Source of the DNA: Seleniivibrio woodruffii
GTDB lineage: Bacteria > Chrysiogenota > Deferribacteres > Deferribacterales > Geovibrionaceae
DNA length: 64,000 bases
NCBI RefSeq assembly: GCF_004339245.1
Contig: NZ_SMGG01000004.1
Coordinates: forward strand, 248,001 to 312,000
Reading direction: 5' to 3'
Below the pieces are notes generated by a model that did not search any database, was not told the DNA's origin, and saw nothing but the letters and a program-made list of their open reading frames with translations. Below are positions 51,769-61,713 of this stretch, in pieces; the stretch's first letter is position 1; each line of letters opens with the position of its first letter. Position numbers and translations under genes: made by a program.

Positions 51769-52467
51769 ATGTATAAATACCCCAAGTTATTGAGAGGCAA
51801 GTTCATAAAAAGATATAAAAGATTTTTTGCAGATGTGCTTATGGACGGTGAAGTGGTCACTGCGCACAACCCGAACACCGGAACTATGAAATGCATAATT
51901 GAAGAGGGCAGGGATGTGCTCCTCTCCGTTTCCGACAACCCGAACCGCAAGCTGAAATATACTCTGGAAGGCTTTCTGGTGGAGGATAAGTGGGTGCTGA
52001 CAAACACCATTCTTATGAACACGGTTGCCCGCAGAGGGATACTCGACGGCGAGGTGGCGGAGCTTCAGACGGTGACAGCCCTGAAAAGTGAATATAAATA
52101 CGGTGACGGCCGCCTGGATTTCTACGGGGAAAAGGGCGGCAGAAGGTTTCTGGCCGAGGTTAAGAATGCAACCCTGTTCGATGAAAAATTCTGTATGTTT
52201 CCCGATGCGGTGACGGAGCGGGGAAGAAAGCATATCGGTCTTCTGCTTGAAGCCATGGCGGAAGGATACGACCCTTACATGATATATGTGTGTCAGGTGG
52301 ACAGGCCGTTTTTCAGAATCGCCTCTGAGATAGACAATGAATATGACAAAGCTCTGAATGATGCTGTGGGGCAGGGGCTTAACGTTATAACAGTTATGAC
52401 TGATTTTGATATGGAAAACGAGACCGTCAGACTTGTGAGGGGCGGTGAGTTTAAAGCAAACCGATGA
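51769..52467 (+). CDS. sfsA: SfsA family protein
   Basis: A 232-residue protein starting at ATG 51769 after GGAAGG; the upstream start at 51688 adds residues unlike the family. It has the N-terminal OB-like part with VVTAHNPNTGTM and the nuclease-like part with RLDFYG, FLAEVKNATLFDE and FPDAVTERGRKHI. Its role (recalled as sugar-fermentation stimulation, with nuclease-like fold) is unproven. The 3' end overlaps holA by 17 bases, convergent. Confidence 0.88.
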   Translation: MYKYPKLLRGKFIKRYKRFFADVLMDGEVVTAHNPNTGTMKCIIEEGRDVLLSVSDNPNRKLKYTLEGFLVEDKWVLTNTILMNTVARRGILDGEVAELQTVTALKSEYKYGDGRLDFYGEKGGRRFLAEVKNATLFDEKFCMFPDAVTERGRKHIGLLLEAMAEGYDPYMIYVCQVDRPFFRIASEIDNEYDKALNDAVGQGLNVITVMTDFDMENETVRLVRGGEFKANR

Positions 52468-53353
52468 GACGTGTCAGATATGCCTCATCATCCGTCTGTC
52501 CGGTCTTCATCATATAGTCAAGCTCGGCAAACACTGAGAACAGGTTGATAAGTTCCTGCTTCTTCCATGCCTTTGCTCCTGTCTTTATTCTGTCCAGAAG
52601 AAAGTATCTGTTCTCCTTTACCATATCCTTTGAAACCTGCATTCCGTATACATCACGCATCCGCTTGAACAGCAGGTTAATGAGTATCCGCAGGTTTTCG
52701 CCGCTCGCTATGAACTCTGTGAGCAGGACGAAGCATTCCTTTCTTTTGCGATAGGTAAAATTGTCTATGAATACAAAGATGTTGTCCTGACGTTTTGCCG
52801 TGATGGCGTTCAGTATGTCTGACTGGGTCTGAGGTTTTTTGTAGGCGAAAAATGCGGTGAGCTTGTCCACTTCGCTCTTTACCATGGAGAGGTTGCCGTC
52901 GAAAAGCTCGTTTATCTGCCCTGCGGCGGCGGTGTCTATGGAGAAACCCGCCTCGGAGAACATTCTGATGACCCTTGCTGTGATATCCTGCTTTTTCGAT
53001 TCCTCTATCAGCAGATTAAATCCGGCCGCATCAAGAGCGGCGGACAGTTTCTTATCTGTTTTTGTCTCTTCCGTCATGATGATTATGGCGGATTCGATGC
53101 AGTTCGCGCAGGATTTTATGAACTGGTCAGAGTTTTTCACCGAGTCAAATGATTTGACCACGGCGGCTTTGGATTCGCTGAAAAGCGGTGCAGAGCTTGT
53201 GAAACCGAAAAAACTGTCACCCGACAGGTCTTCGGGGTTGAAAATCTCCGTTTCGCAGTCCTCCATTTTAGCGAGGAGTTTTTTTGACTGCTCTTCCTGA
53301 TAAAAGAGGCTTCCTGCTATATACCAGAAAGGTTTACCTGTTTTCGAATTCAT
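52451..53353 (-). CDS. holA: DNA polymerase III delta subunit HolA
   Basis: A 300-residue clamp-loader subunit. It shows the degenerate AAA+ layout: N-terminal YIAGSLFYQEEQSKKLL, a middle region LFSESKAAVVKSFDSV, and a C-terminal helical bundle with LINLLFKRMRDVY. As in other HolA proteins, Walker A is not functional. It is the third gene of leuS-lptE-holA, overlapping lptE by 20 bases, an order common to many Gram-negative bacteria. Confidence 0.85.
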   Translation of the reverse strand: MNSKTGKPFWYIAGSLFYQEEQSKKLLAKMEDCETEIFNPEDLSGDSFFGFTSSAPLFSESKAAVVKSFDSVKNSDQFIKSCANCIESAIIIMTEETKTDKKLSAALDAAGFNLLIEESKKQDITARVIRMFSEAGFSIDTAAAGQINELFDGNLSMVKSEVDKLTAFFAYKKPQTQSDILNAITAKRQDNIFVFIDNFTYRKRKECFVLLTEFIASGENLRILINLLFKRMRDVYGMQVSKDMVKENRYFLLDRIKTGAKAWKKQELINLFSVFAELDYMMKTGQTDDEAYLTRLIGLL

Positions 53354-53825
53354 ATCTGAATGTTTCCAGAGCGTCTCTGACAGCTTGTTTTATGGCGTTA
53401 TTCCTGTTGCTGACCGATGCGGACAGCGATGATGTCTGGTTATAGGTTACGCTTGAGCCGAGGCTTTTAACGAAAATCTCGTTTCCGGCTTTGTCCTTAA
53501 CTGTGATGTTGAGCGTGGCGTAGAGGTCGAATGTCGCCGTCTGTCCGGATGTCAGCTTAACGGCCGCAGATGAGGAAACGCCGGTCAGTGTGACATAGCC
53601 CACGTAGTCGGCTGTGCTTTGAGGAGCCAGAGCGTTTATCGATGAGAAGTACGATTTGACCTCGTTTTCGAACAGGTGATCAATGTTTGCCTCTTTCGAT
53701 ACGTTCTCAATGGATGCGGGATAGATTTTGAAAGCCGCCTTGGTTCCGGTCACAGCCATTTTATAGCCGCAGCCGTACACGAAAACAGTCATAAGCAGTG
53801 TTAAAAGAACGGCTTTCTTTATCAT
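53334..53825 (-). CDS. lptE: LPS-assembly lipoprotein LptE
   Basis: A 163-residue lipoprotein. The signal peptide ends in lipobox VYGC (Cys near residue 19) followed by GYKM, the classic LptE start. The mature domain is alpha/beta with LFENEVKSYFS and AIKQAVRDALETFRYE helices. It plugs LptD in the outer membrane. Sequence similarity in this family is low; the leuS-lptE-holA order makes the call firm. Confidence 0.85.
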   Translation of the reverse strand: MIKKAVLLTLLMTVFVYGCGYKMAVTGTKAAFKIYPASIENVSKEANIDHLFENEVKSYFSSINALAPQSTADYVGYVTLTGVSSSAAVKLTSGQTATFDLYATLNITVKDKAGNEIFVKSLGSSVTYNQTSSLSASVSNRNNAIKQAVRDALETFRYEFENR

Positions 53826-53826
53826 G

Positions 53827-56382
53827 TTATTTCACCACGAAGTTAACAAGTTTGTTAGGCACGTATATCTTCTTGACGAAGGTCATGCCGTCTGTGTGTT
53901 TGGAGACGTTCTCGTTTGCCAGTGCGAGGGCGAAAACATCGTCCTGAGCCATGTTTCTGGAGATGCCGATCTGGCCTCTCAGCTTTCCGTTCACCTGAAC
54001 GGCAACGACTATCTCGTCTTTCTGAGTGTGGGCGGCGTCAAATTTCACCCATTCTGCACGGGAGACAAGCTCCGCCTGACCTGTCATCTCCCAGAGTTCC
54101 TCTGCGAGGTGGGGAGTGAAGGGAGCAAGAATTTTTATGAGGGTCAGCAGACAATCTTTAAACAGAGCCTTGTGCCCGTCGGTCAGGTTTGCTTCTGCCG
54201 AATAGAGGCTGTTTACGAACTCCATCATGGCCGCAACTGCCGTGTTGAGCTGATAGCGTTCGATATCCTCTGTAACCTTCTTAACTGTTGAGTGCAGAGC
54301 ATAAAGAAGCTCTTTTGTCAGAGCGTCCTCTGCTGTGCCTGCATGGTCGGCCTTGATAAGCTCAAGGTTGTTGAAAACCAGTCTGTAGACTCTGTTCAGG
54401 AATCTGAAAGAGCCTTCGACACCGGAATCGCTCCACTCAAGCTCTCTTTCGGGGGGGCTTGCGAAGAGGATGAACAGCCTTGCCGTGTCAGCTCCGTATG
54501 TCTGTATAAGTTTATTGGGGTCGATAACGTTCTTTTTGGATTTGGACATCTTCTCAACACGTCCGATAACAACGTCGCCGCCGCATTTGGCGCATTTGCC
54601 CTCTTTGGACTCCTCGGGGAAGAGCCAGCCGTCAACGGGGCATTTGTAGGTCTCTTTGCAGACCATACCCTGAGTGAGCAGTCTCTTGAACGGCTCGTCA
54701 ACAGAGACGTAGCCGAGGTCACGCATTACTTTCGTATAGAAGCGTGCATAGAGCAGGTGAAGGATCGCATGCTCGATTCCGCCAATGTACTGGTCAACGT
54801 TCATCCAGTAGTTCGCATCATCTTTGTTAAACGGGGCAGTGTCGCACTGCGGGGATGTATACCTTAAGAAATACCATGAGGATTCCATGAAGGTATCCAT
54901 GGTATCGGTTTCACGTCTTGCGGGTTTGCCGCATTTGGGGCATGTGGTGTTCACGAAGGATTCGACCTTGTCCAGCGGGTTGCCTCGCATTTCGGGGTTG
55001 AAATCAACATCGGGAAGCTGAACCGGAAGCTGATCGAAGGGAACCGGAACGCTTCCGCAGCAGTCGCACTGGATGAAGGGGATGGGTGCGCCCCAGTATC
55101 TCTGGCGGGAGATCTGCCAGTCACGCAGACGGTAGTTTACCGTACTCTTACCGAGGTTGTGGGTGTCGAGGTAGTCCACTATCGCTTTTTTGGCGGATTC
55201 GTTGTCTGTGCCGTCAAAAACTCCGGAGTTCACCAGCGTGCCTGCGCCTGTGTAGGCCTCGGTCATTGTTTCAAGCTCAAGACCTTCTTTGGGCATTATG
55301 ACTATTTTCAGTTCACAGCCGTATTTTTTAGCAAATTCAAAGTCCCTCTGGTCGTGGGCGGGAACAGCCATAACCGCTCCTGTTCCGTAGTCCATCAGAA
55401 CAAAGTTGGCAAGGAAGATGGGCATCTGGTATCCAGTTACGGGGTTGATGGCATATCTGCCTGTGAACACGCCTTTCTTCTCTTTGTCGTCAGCCATTCT
55501 GTTGACCTTGTCGTCTTTAAGGATGGCATCTATGAACTCAAGCCCCTCTTTCTCCTGCTCTGTGCCTTTCAGCAGTGCCTTTGCCATGGGGTGCTCGGGC
55601 GCAAGGGACATGAAAGTTGCTCCGAACAGAGTGTCGGGTCTGGTGGTGAATACCTTTATTTTTTCGTCTGAATGGGTAAGGGCGAAGTCTATCTCTGCGC
55701 CGTAGGATTTGCCTATCCAGTTCTGCTGCATTGTGAGAACCTTCGAAGGCCATCCGTCCAGCTTTTCGGTGAAATCCAGAAGCTCATCGGCATAATCGGT
55801 TATCTTCAGATACCAGCCGTCAAGCTCCTTAATGCGCACTTCGTGTCCGCATCTCCAGCATGCGCCGTCCTCAACCTGTTCGTTTGCAAGAACCGTGTTG
55901 CAGTCGTCGCACCAGTTAAGCAGTGATTTCTTTTTATAAACAAGGCCTTTTTCATACATCTGAATGAAGACCATCTGTTCCCATTTATAGTATTCTGGAT
56001 CGCAGGTCGCCACTTCCCTGTCCCAGTCGTAGGAGAGGCCGAGCTTTTTAAGCTGTGCCTTCATGTAGCTAATGTTGTTCTTTGTCCAAACTGCGGGGTG
56101 TGTTGAGTTCTCTATTGCGGCGTTTTCTGCGGGCAGACCGAAGGCATCCCACCCCATGGGGTGAAGAACGTTGAATCCCTGCATGAATTTGTAACGTGAG
56201 ATAACGTCACCGATGGCATAGTTGCGGACGTGCCCCATGTGTATCTTTCCTGACGGATAGGGGAACATCTCAAGGCAGTAGAACTTCTCTTTGCTGTTAT
56301 CTGTCGCAACTTTAAAGAGTTTTCTGTCCTCCCATATCTTCTGCCATTTCTCTTCTGTCTCTGCGGGATTATATTTCATCAA
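53827..56382 (-). CDS. leuS: leucyl-tRNA synthetase
   Basis: An 851-residue class I synthetase. It has the HIGH-type motif [15 protein letters not shown] (about residue 42), an editing domain with [11 protein letters not shown], zinc-type cysteines ([15 protein letters not shown]), [12 protein letters not shown] (about residue 612), and the C-terminal helical and Leu-specific domains. Length is normal. TTGATA...TAGTTA upstream might be a weak promoter. No T-box leader was recognised. Confidence 0.98.
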   Translation of the reverse strand: MMKYNPAETEEKWQKIWEDRKLFKVATDNSKEKFYCLEMFPYPSGKIHMGHVRNYAIGDVISRYKFMQGFNVLHPMGWDAFGLPAENAAIENSTHPAVWTKNNISYMKAQLKKLGLSYDWDREVATCDPEYYKWEQMVFIQMYEKGLVYKKKSLLNWCDDCNTVLANEQVEDGACWRCGHEVRIKELDGWYLKITDYADELLDFTEKLDGWPSKVLTMQQNWIGKSYGAEIDFALTHSDEKIKVFTTRPDTLFGATFMSLAPEHPMAKALLKGTEQEKEGLEFIDAILKDDKVNRMADDKEKKGVFTGRYAINPVTGYQMPIFLANFVLMDYGTGAVMAVPAHDQRDFEFAKKYGCELKIVIMPKEGLELETMTEAYTGAGTLVNSGVFDGTDNESAKKAIVDYLDTHNLGKSTVNYRLRDWQISRQRYWGAPIPFIQCDCCGSVPVPFDQLPVQLPDVDFNPEMRGNPLDKVESFVNTTCPKCGKPARRETDTMDTFMESSWYFLRYTSPQCDTAPFNKDDANYWMNVDQYIGGIEHAILHLLYARFYTKVMRDLGYVSVDEPFKRLLTQGMVCKETYKCPVDGWLFPEESKEGKCAKCGGDVVIGRVEKMSKSKKNVIDPNKLIQTYGADTARLFILFASPPERELEWSDSGVEGSFRFLNRVYRLVFNNLELIKADHAGTAEDALTKELLYALHSTVKKVTEDIERYQLNTAVAAMMEFVNSLYSAEANLTDGHKALFKDCLLTLIKILAPFTPHLAEELWEMTGQAELVSRAEWVKFDAAHTQKDEIVVAVQVNGKLRGQIGISRNMAQDDVFALALANENVSKHTDGMTFVKKIYVPNKLVNFVVK

Positions 56383-56492
56383 AAGCCTCCGACTGTTAAG
56401 AGTTAATAACTAGCAAAGTTAAGGTAATATATCAAGGATTATTGAAAACCAAAATACATGATATTTTTTTTATTTTAGTAGAGTGTAAAAAC

Positions 56493-56501
56493 TGGTATAA
56501 T
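56493..56501 (+). promoter_or_regulatory. extended -10 promoter of the HD-GYP operon
   Basis: TGG-TATAAT, about 30 bases before ATG 56530, with no good -35. Confidence 0.55.
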
Positions 56502-56529
56502 GCGTATAAATAATTAACGGGAATTCTTT

Positions 56530-57984
56530 ATGATTAGTGATAACTCTTTTATTGAGTTGGCGTATACTTTTGTCAGAATACGCAATCTGGATGAGTTGCT
56601 CGACACTGTGCTCGGAAGTATCAGAAACATGCTCTCTGCGGATGCCGGAAGCATATTTATTTACGACGAAGAGAACGACGAACTGATATTCAGCTACACC
56701 CAGAACGACTCACTGGATCTGCCCTTCAAAAAATTCAGGATGAAGGCCAACGAGCAGAGTATTGCGGGCTTCTGCGCAGTGCGGAAGGAGATACTCAGGC
56801 TTGACGACGTTTACGACCTCGATCCCAAATTTCCGTTCCGCTTTAATCAGAGTTTCGACGATATGTCCGGCTACTGCACCAGATCCATGCTCGTTTTCCC
56901 CATTACGGATATCAGCGGCGGACTTATCGGTGTGCTTCAGCTTATAAACAAACGCAAAAAGAACGTTCCTGTAAATAAGGATACTGCTGATGAGGCTGTC
57001 GGTGTTTTCACAGTTGAGGATGCCCACACAGCCCACTCTCTCAGCGGCATAATAGGCATGGCGCTGGAGAACGCACTGCTTTACGACAGTATCGAGGCAA
57101 TGTGGGAGGGATTCATTCAGGCCTGCATGACGGCGATAGACTCCCGCGACCCTGTGACAGGCGGTCACAGCGAACGTGTCACCAGTCTTACTATGGCAAT
57201 AGCAGAAGCCATGAGCGATGATGATGAAACATTTCCCGATTTCGTCCTCACCCCTGCACAGCTTCGCTCCCTTAAATATTCATGCATGCTCCACGACTTC
57301 GGAAAACTCGTCATCAGCGAAAACGTACTCCAGAAGGCTGATAAACTCTATCCGGGCATGATGGATGTTATAAAATACAGGTTTGCAATGGCAAAGGCTG
57401 TTGCAAAAGCCGAAGGCAAACCCCAGAGTGTAACAGACGAGTTGAACACTCTGCTTGAAAAGGTTTATATGGCCAACATCCCGACGGTTCTGGATGCGGA
57501 TACCTCCGAAGGACTGGACAGATGCCTCCACTATTTTTTCGAGGATACGGAAGGGCACACACACCAACTGCTCACCGAAAAGGAATATTCATATCTCAGC
57601 ATAAAAAGGGGTTCGCTAACAGATTCCGAAAGGGATGTCATAATGAGTCATGTGCGTCATACTTATGAGTTTCTTAAGAAGATCCCGTGGACAAAGGAGT
57701 TGAAGCAGGTTCCGGAGGTTGCCGCAATGCATCACGAAAGAATAAGCGGAAACGGCTATCCATTTGGTCTCAAAGGGGAAGAGGTTGTAATTCCCGGCCG
57801 CATAATGGCCATAGCAGATATTTATGACGCCCTCACAGCTCAGGACAGACCCTACAAAAAAGCCATGCCCGTGGAAAAAGCATGTGCTATACTGATTGAG
57901 GAAGCGGAAAGAAACGTTCTGGATATTGACATTGTTCAGTTTTTCATTAAAAATGAAATATACAAGTGTTTAGACAGGAGGTAA
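56530..57984 (+). CDS. GAF and HD-GYP domain protein
   Basis: A 484-residue cytoplasmic protein. A GAF domain covers about 15-180 (LDTVLGSIRNMLSADAGSIF at the start). The HD-GYP domain has GGHSERV, MLHDFGKL (HD about residue 256) and HHERISGNGYPFGLKG (GYP about residue 402), then IADIYDALTAQDRPY. An insert of ~80 residues lies between HD and GYP. HD-GYP enzymes hydrolyse cyclic di-GMP; all signature residues seem present. The response regulator follows after two bases. Confidence 0.88.
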   Translation: MISDNSFIELAYTFVRIRNLDELLDTVLGSIRNMLSADAGSIFIYDEENDELIFSYTQNDSLDLPFKKFRMKANEQSIAGFCAVRKEILRLDDVYDLDPKFPFRFNQSFDDMSGYCTRSMLVFPITDISGGLIGVLQLINKRKKNVPVNKDTADEAVGVFTVEDAHTAHSLSGIIGMALENALLYDSIEAMWEGFIQACMTAIDSRDPVTGGHSERVTSLTMAIAEAMSDDDETFPDFVLTPAQLRSLKYSCMLHDFGKLVISENVLQKADKLYPGMMDVIKYRFAMAKAVAKAEGKPQSVTDELNTLLEKVYMANIPTVLDADTSEGLDRCLHYFFEDTEGHTHQLLTEKEYSYLSIKRGSLTDSERDVIMSHVRHTYEFLKKIPWTKELKQVPEVAAMHHERISGNGYPFGLKGEEVVIPGRIMAIADIYDALTAQDRPYKKAMPVEKACAILIEEAERNVLDIDIVQFFIKNEIYKCLDRR

Positions 57985-57986
57985 TT

Positions 57987-58340
57987 TTGAAAACGTTACT
58001 AGTTGTGGATGACGATGAAGATATAAGGCTGATACTGCGTGATGAATTTTGCGACCTTGGTTATAATGTCGTTACAGCAATAGACGGAGAAGAAGGTCTG
58101 GTAGCCTTTAACGAACAGAACATCGATGTCGTTGTCCTCGACCTTGAAATGCCCAAACTCAGCGGGGAGGAAGTAGCCCTGAAACTTCAGAATCAGGCAC
58201 CCTCTGTCCCCGTTATCATATACACCGGAAACGCAGAAAGACTTAAAGAACGCATCGGGGTTAAATATAACGCCGTGGTTCACAAGTCAGGCGGAATCGA
58301 GGAGCTTATCGGCAAGGTTACCGAACTGGCCAATGTTTGA
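57987..58340 (+). CDS. single-domain response regulator
   Basis: A 117-residue CheY-like receiver. The TTG start at 57987 sits after AGGAGGT, giving MKTLLVVDDDEDIR; an upstream GTG at 57966 would overlap the HD-GYP gene and is rejected. It has the acidic pocket DDDED, phospho-Asp in VVVLDLEMPK, Thr in IIYTGNA and Lys in VVHKSGG. It has no output domain and probably acts on its HD-GYP neighbour. Confidence 0.88.
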   Translation: MKTLLVVDDDEDIRLILRDEFCDLGYNVVTAIDGEEGLVAFNEQNIDVVVLDLEMPKLSGEEVALKLQNQAPSVPVIIYTGNAERLKERIGVKYNAVVHKSGGIEELIGKVTELANV

Positions 58341-59088
58341 CACAAAGCTTTATGAAGGCTTCAGAGGAAAACACAGCACGATAGTTGCACTTGAAACGGT
58401 TGATTCCACCAATGCGTACGCAGTTTCAAACGATCTGCCGCCTTTTGCCGTGGTAACCGCAGAATCCCAGACCGCAGGGCGTGGGAGAAGCGGGAGAAAA
58501 TGGCACAGCGCAGAGGGGCTTAACCTCTATTTTTCTATAGTTCTAAACGATATCGAGCCTCAGAAACTGCTCCCCATGAACATTTTTGCGGGCTATATTC
58601 TTGCAGACACGCTGAAAGATATCGCCGACGTTAAGATAAAGTGGCCGAACGATATCATCGCCGAAGGAAAAAAACTGGCGGGAATACTCATGGAAACGTC
58701 CTTTTCCGGAGGAAAACTGGAAAAGGCGGTACTGGGCATAGGCCTTAACGTCAATATAGAGGATTTTCCCGAAGATATCGCATGGATGGCAACTTCTCTC
58801 AAAAAGATTTCAGGTAGAAATTTCATCAGAGAAGAAATTTTAGCCTCTTTTATGAATAATCTGGAAGAAAAATATGATGATTTTATAACAGGTCGGATAA
58901 ATTTGATAAATTTATGGCCGTTTTATTCCGCTTTTCTTGACAAAAAGATTTCTTTACATAAAGATGGTGTGAAAACAGAATACACTGAAAGGGGTATCGA
59001 CGCTTTCGGCTGCCTTTTGGCGGAGAATGCGTACGGAAGACCTGAAACCATCGTAACCGGAGACATCGGATATGATTTTTGCCGTTGA
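58333..59088 (+). CDS. birA: biotin-[acetyl-CoA-carboxylase] ligase
   Basis: A 251-residue group I BirA without a DNA-binding domain. Motifs include the biotinyl-AMP loop TAGRGRSGRKW (about residue 47), KWPNDI and KLAGILMET, then LGIGLNVN. It biotinylates carboxyl carrier proteins. It overlaps the response regulator by 8 bases and coaX by 17, so these genes are co-transcribed. Confidence 0.92.
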   Translation: MFDTKLYEGFRGKHSTIVALETVDSTNAYAVSNDLPPFAVVTAESQTAGRGRSGRKWHSAEGLNLYFSIVLNDIEPQKLLPMNIFAGYILADTLKDIADVKIKWPNDIIAEGKKLAGILMETSFSGGKLEKAVLGIGLNVNIEDFPEDIAWMATSLKKISGRNFIREEILASFMNNLEEKYDDFITGRINLINLWPFYSAFLDKKISLHKDGVKTEYTERGIDAFGCLLAENAYGRPETIVTGDIGYDFCR

Positions 59089-59848
59089 CATTGGCAACAC
59101 AAACGTTGTGATCGGAATTTTCGAAAAGGGCAGCAATAACATTGTATGCAACTTCAGGGTGCAGTCCAGCACAAGCAGAACAACAGACGAATACGCCGCA
59201 ATCATAATGCGACTGATGGAGAGCGAAGGGGTAAAACCTTCCGACATCTCCGGTGTTATTATTGCAAGTGTTGTTCCCAGACTTATCTTTACCTTTACCA
59301 AGTTTGCGAGAAAATATCTGGACAAGGACGCACTGGTGATAGCACCCGGCGTTAAAACAGGTATACCCATAAAGATGGAGAACCCCAAAGAGGTAGGCGC
59401 AGACAGAATCGTCAACGCTGTTGCCGTTAAGGTTAAACACGGATATCCGGCCATAGTGGTGGATTTCGGAACCGCAACGACATTCGATGTCATCAGCCGC
59501 AACGGGGACTACATCGGAGGCGTTATTTCGCCAGGTATAAAGCTTTCAGCTCAGATCCTCCACTCGAACACGGCAAAACTGCCCGAGGTGGAGATTGAAC
59601 GTGTGGACACCATCATCGGCAAAAACACCATCCACTCCATCCAGTCCGGAATCTATTACGGATATCTGGAGATGGTGGACGGTATCATCAGGCGCATCCT
59701 TGAAGAGGAGTTCGACGGCGAAAATATCCCCGTCATTTCCACGGGGGGACTTGGAAGCGTGTTTGCAGAAGAGAGCAAATACATCAAAAGGTATGAACCA
59801 AACCTGACCCTTGAGGGTCTTAAGATCATATACGAAAAGAATATTTAA
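59072..59848 (+). CDS. coaX: type III pantothenate kinase
   Basis: A 258-residue ASKHA-fold kinase for coenzyme A synthesis. Motifs are VDIGNTNVVIG at the start, the substrate region VGADRIVNAVA (about residue 108), DFGTATTFDVIS and GGVISPGIKLS, and late STGGLGSVFA. Length and start are normal. birA-coaX pairing is common. Confidence 0.95.
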   Translation: MIFAVDIGNTNVVIGIFEKGSNNIVCNFRVQSSTSRTTDEYAAIIMRLMESEGVKPSDISGVIIASVVPRLIFTFTKFARKYLDKDALVIAPGVKTGIPIKMENPKEVGADRIVNAVAVKVKHGYPAIVVDFGTATTFDVISRNGDYIGGVISPGIKLSAQILHSNTAKLPEVEIERVDTIIGKNTIHSIQSGIYYGYLEMVDGIIRRILEEEFDGENIPVISTGGLGSVFAEESKYIKRYEPNLTLEGLKIIYEKNI

Positions 59849-59878
59849 CTATTAAATTTTTAATTAGCGGCGGTTAAA

Positions 59879-60847
59879 ATGAGCAGACTCGGAACATTTC
59901 TGAAAGAAGCCAGAGAGGCACAAGGGCTTTCCATCGAAAAGGTAACACAGGAAACGAGACTCAGCGAGGACATCGTAAAACAGCTTGAAGAGGGCGGTTT
60001 TGCGGCACTCCCGTCATATAACCACGTTAAGAACTTTGTTAAGAACTATGCGGAATACCTCGGACTGGACATTGAAGAGGTCAACGCCATGCTTGCGGAG
60101 GAATGCACCAGATCGGACTTCACCCGTGACACTGCCATTGTTTTCTCAAATGAACCCCTGCAGGAGATAGCCGCAAGCGAGCCTGTCCCTGTAATGAAAT
60201 ATATCATCCCCACTGTGGTTATCATTCTGGTGATATTTGCGGGCACAAAGCTGTTCTTCGCTCTGAAAGGCAATAATAAGGTTGAAACCGCACCTGTAGC
60301 CGAACAGGTTCAGCCTCAGGCCCCAGCTCCCGCCGCCCCCCAGCAGGAGGACACCACATTCAATACTGTCGACCCTAAAACAGTTGAAAAGACCATTGAA
60401 GAGGTGACTGCGGCAGAACAGACAGGCGAAGGCACAACTCCCGCCGCAGAGGGCGAGGCCAAGCCCGGAGAAGCTGACAAAATGGTTGTTCAGGACGGGG
60501 TGATAAGACCCGACAAAACGGCCATCGAAGCTGATAAGCTGAAAGAAGAAAAAGATAAGAAAGCGCTCCCCACAGGCAACGTTGCGATCCTCAACTTCGC
60601 CGACGTCTGCTGGGTTCACGTTAAATCCGATACAGGCGAAGAGCTTGATTTCATAGCCAGCAGAGGCAACAAAAGAGAAATTGCGTTCAAAAAATATTTT
60701 GTGCTCGACGTGGGCAACGCCGCTGTGGCTTCTGTGACATTCAACGGTAAGGTAATTTCAGGACTCGGAGGCTATAAGCAGCCGGCGAAAGGTCTTAAGT
60801 TTGAACCCAACGAAACAGGTTCACTTAAGTACAGTATTGTAAAATAA
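59879..60847 (+). CDS. RodZ-like protein: HTH, membrane helix and C-terminal DUF4115-type domain
   Basis: A 322-residue protein. The N-terminal helix-turn-helix (about 1-75) begins LGTFLKEAREAQGLSIEKVT. One membrane helix lies at about 107-125 (YIIPTVVIILVIFAG). A Pro/Gln/Ala-rich periplasmic linker follows (about 130-235), then a beta-domain with CWVHVKSDTGEELDF and VLDVGNAAVASVTFNG. This is the RodZ layout, linking MreB to cell-wall synthesis; no mre genes are nearby. Confidence 0.85.
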   Translation: MSRLGTFLKEAREAQGLSIEKVTQETRLSEDIVKQLEEGGFAALPSYNHVKNFVKNYAEYLGLDIEEVNAMLAEECTRSDFTRDTAIVFSNEPLQEIAASEPVPVMKYIIPTVVIILVIFAGTKLFFALKGNNKVETAPVAEQVQPQAPAPAAPQQEDTTFNTVDPKTVEKTIEEVTAAEQTGEGTTPAAEGEAKPGEADKMVVQDGVIRPDKTAIEADKLKEEKDKKALPTGNVAILNFADVCWVHVKSDTGEELDFIASRGNKREIAFKKYFVLDVGNAAVASVTFNGKVISGLGGYKQPAKGLKFEPNETGSLKYSIVK

Positions 60848-60849
60848 GT

Positions 60850-60877
60850 CTTGAAATAATCCGACATCATCCTATCC
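60850..60877 (+). promoter_or_regulatory. candidate promoter of the Fe-S operon
   Basis: TTGAAA (60850-60855) and TATCCT (60872-60877) are 16 bases apart. No IscR type 1 site was recognised. Confidence 0.35.
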
Positions 60878-60901
60878 TATTAAGACAAGAAAGGTGTTTT
60901 T

Positions 60902-61711
60902 ATGCGTCAATTTTCTGCGGCCGTGTATGCGAATGAAAATCTCATTCTCTCAGAGGTTCTTGAGAAACTGGAGAATGAATTCCCACTTATAAGTATCAAG
61001 GTGTTTGGTAACAGTCTTGCGAACAGCACTCTGACTACAGCCACAAACGAATATGACGTTCTTCCGGCAGGAATGATAGACGACGAGGACATTCTGCTCG
61101 TTCTTTCTGACCCCAAAGACGACATGGAAGCCCTGAAAGAATATGAAGGAGACATAGTCGACTTTACCGGAACCTTTACCGCAAAAGATGTATATAAGAT
61201 AGAAGAGCCCATTGCTTACCTTGTAAACGCTGTTCAGGTTAACAAGGAAGACATGGAGGCTGCGGCTTTTCTTCCGGCGGCTGTTTTCGGCAAGAGTGGT
61301 GTTGACGACATGATAAACCAGACCAGAGAGCTTTTCGCTTTCACAAACACAGAGACTAAGGTCTTTGAAGAGCGTCTGGCGTTCAATATGTTTTTCTCCG
61401 ACATGGAAACAGGTCTGCTGGCGGGTTTCAGACAAAAGCTCAAAGCCGACACCGGTCTGGATATCGACATTAGAATGGGAGCGATTTCCACCGGATTTGT
61501 TCTTGACTTATATTTTAAAAAAGATGTAAATAAGGACTTCGGATATATTACTGAATCAGTAGGATTTGTCCCCACGATGGCAGACGTGTGTTCCAGAAAG
61601 CGCCCTGTCACAGTGTTCCGGTCAAAAAACAGGATCAGCATAGCCGGAGACTATATAAACGTCATCTGCGCACAGATAACGGATTCGTTTAAAGACATCA
61701 TTGGAGAATGA
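60902..61711 (+). CDS. degenerate aspartate-semialdehyde dehydrogenase-like (USG-1-like) protein
   Basis: A 269-residue protein. The part from FGKSGVDDMINQTRELFAF to RLAFNMFF (about residues 129-162) follows the dimerisation-domain pattern of the aspartate-semialdehyde dehydrogenase family. The N-terminal half is shortened and has no GATGxVG dinucleotide motif, and I see no catalytic NCxT/Q cysteine; the enzyme family is about 340 residues. It is therefore probably non-enzymatic. It overlaps the IscS-like gene's possible ATG and is the first gene of the Fe-S operon. The call is by pattern and moderate. Confidence 0.5.
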   Translation: MRQFSAAVYANENLILSEVLEKLENEFPLISIKVFGNSLANSTLTTATNEYDVLPAGMIDDEDILLVLSDPKDDMEALKEYEGDIVDFTGTFTAKDVYKIEEPIAYLVNAVQVNKEDMEAAAFLPAAVFGKSGVDDMINQTRELFAFTNTETKVFEERLAFNMFFSDMETGLLAGFRQKLKADTGLDIDIRMGAISTGFVLDLYFKKDVNKDFGYITESVGFVPTMADVCSRKRPVTVFRSKNRISIAGDYINVICAQITDSFKDIIGE

Positions 61712-61713
61712 AA

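Noticed and set aside
53827-56529. T-box riboswitch ahead of leuS
   Set aside because: The gap upstream is under 150 bases and shows no specifier stem, T-box sequence or terminator pair.
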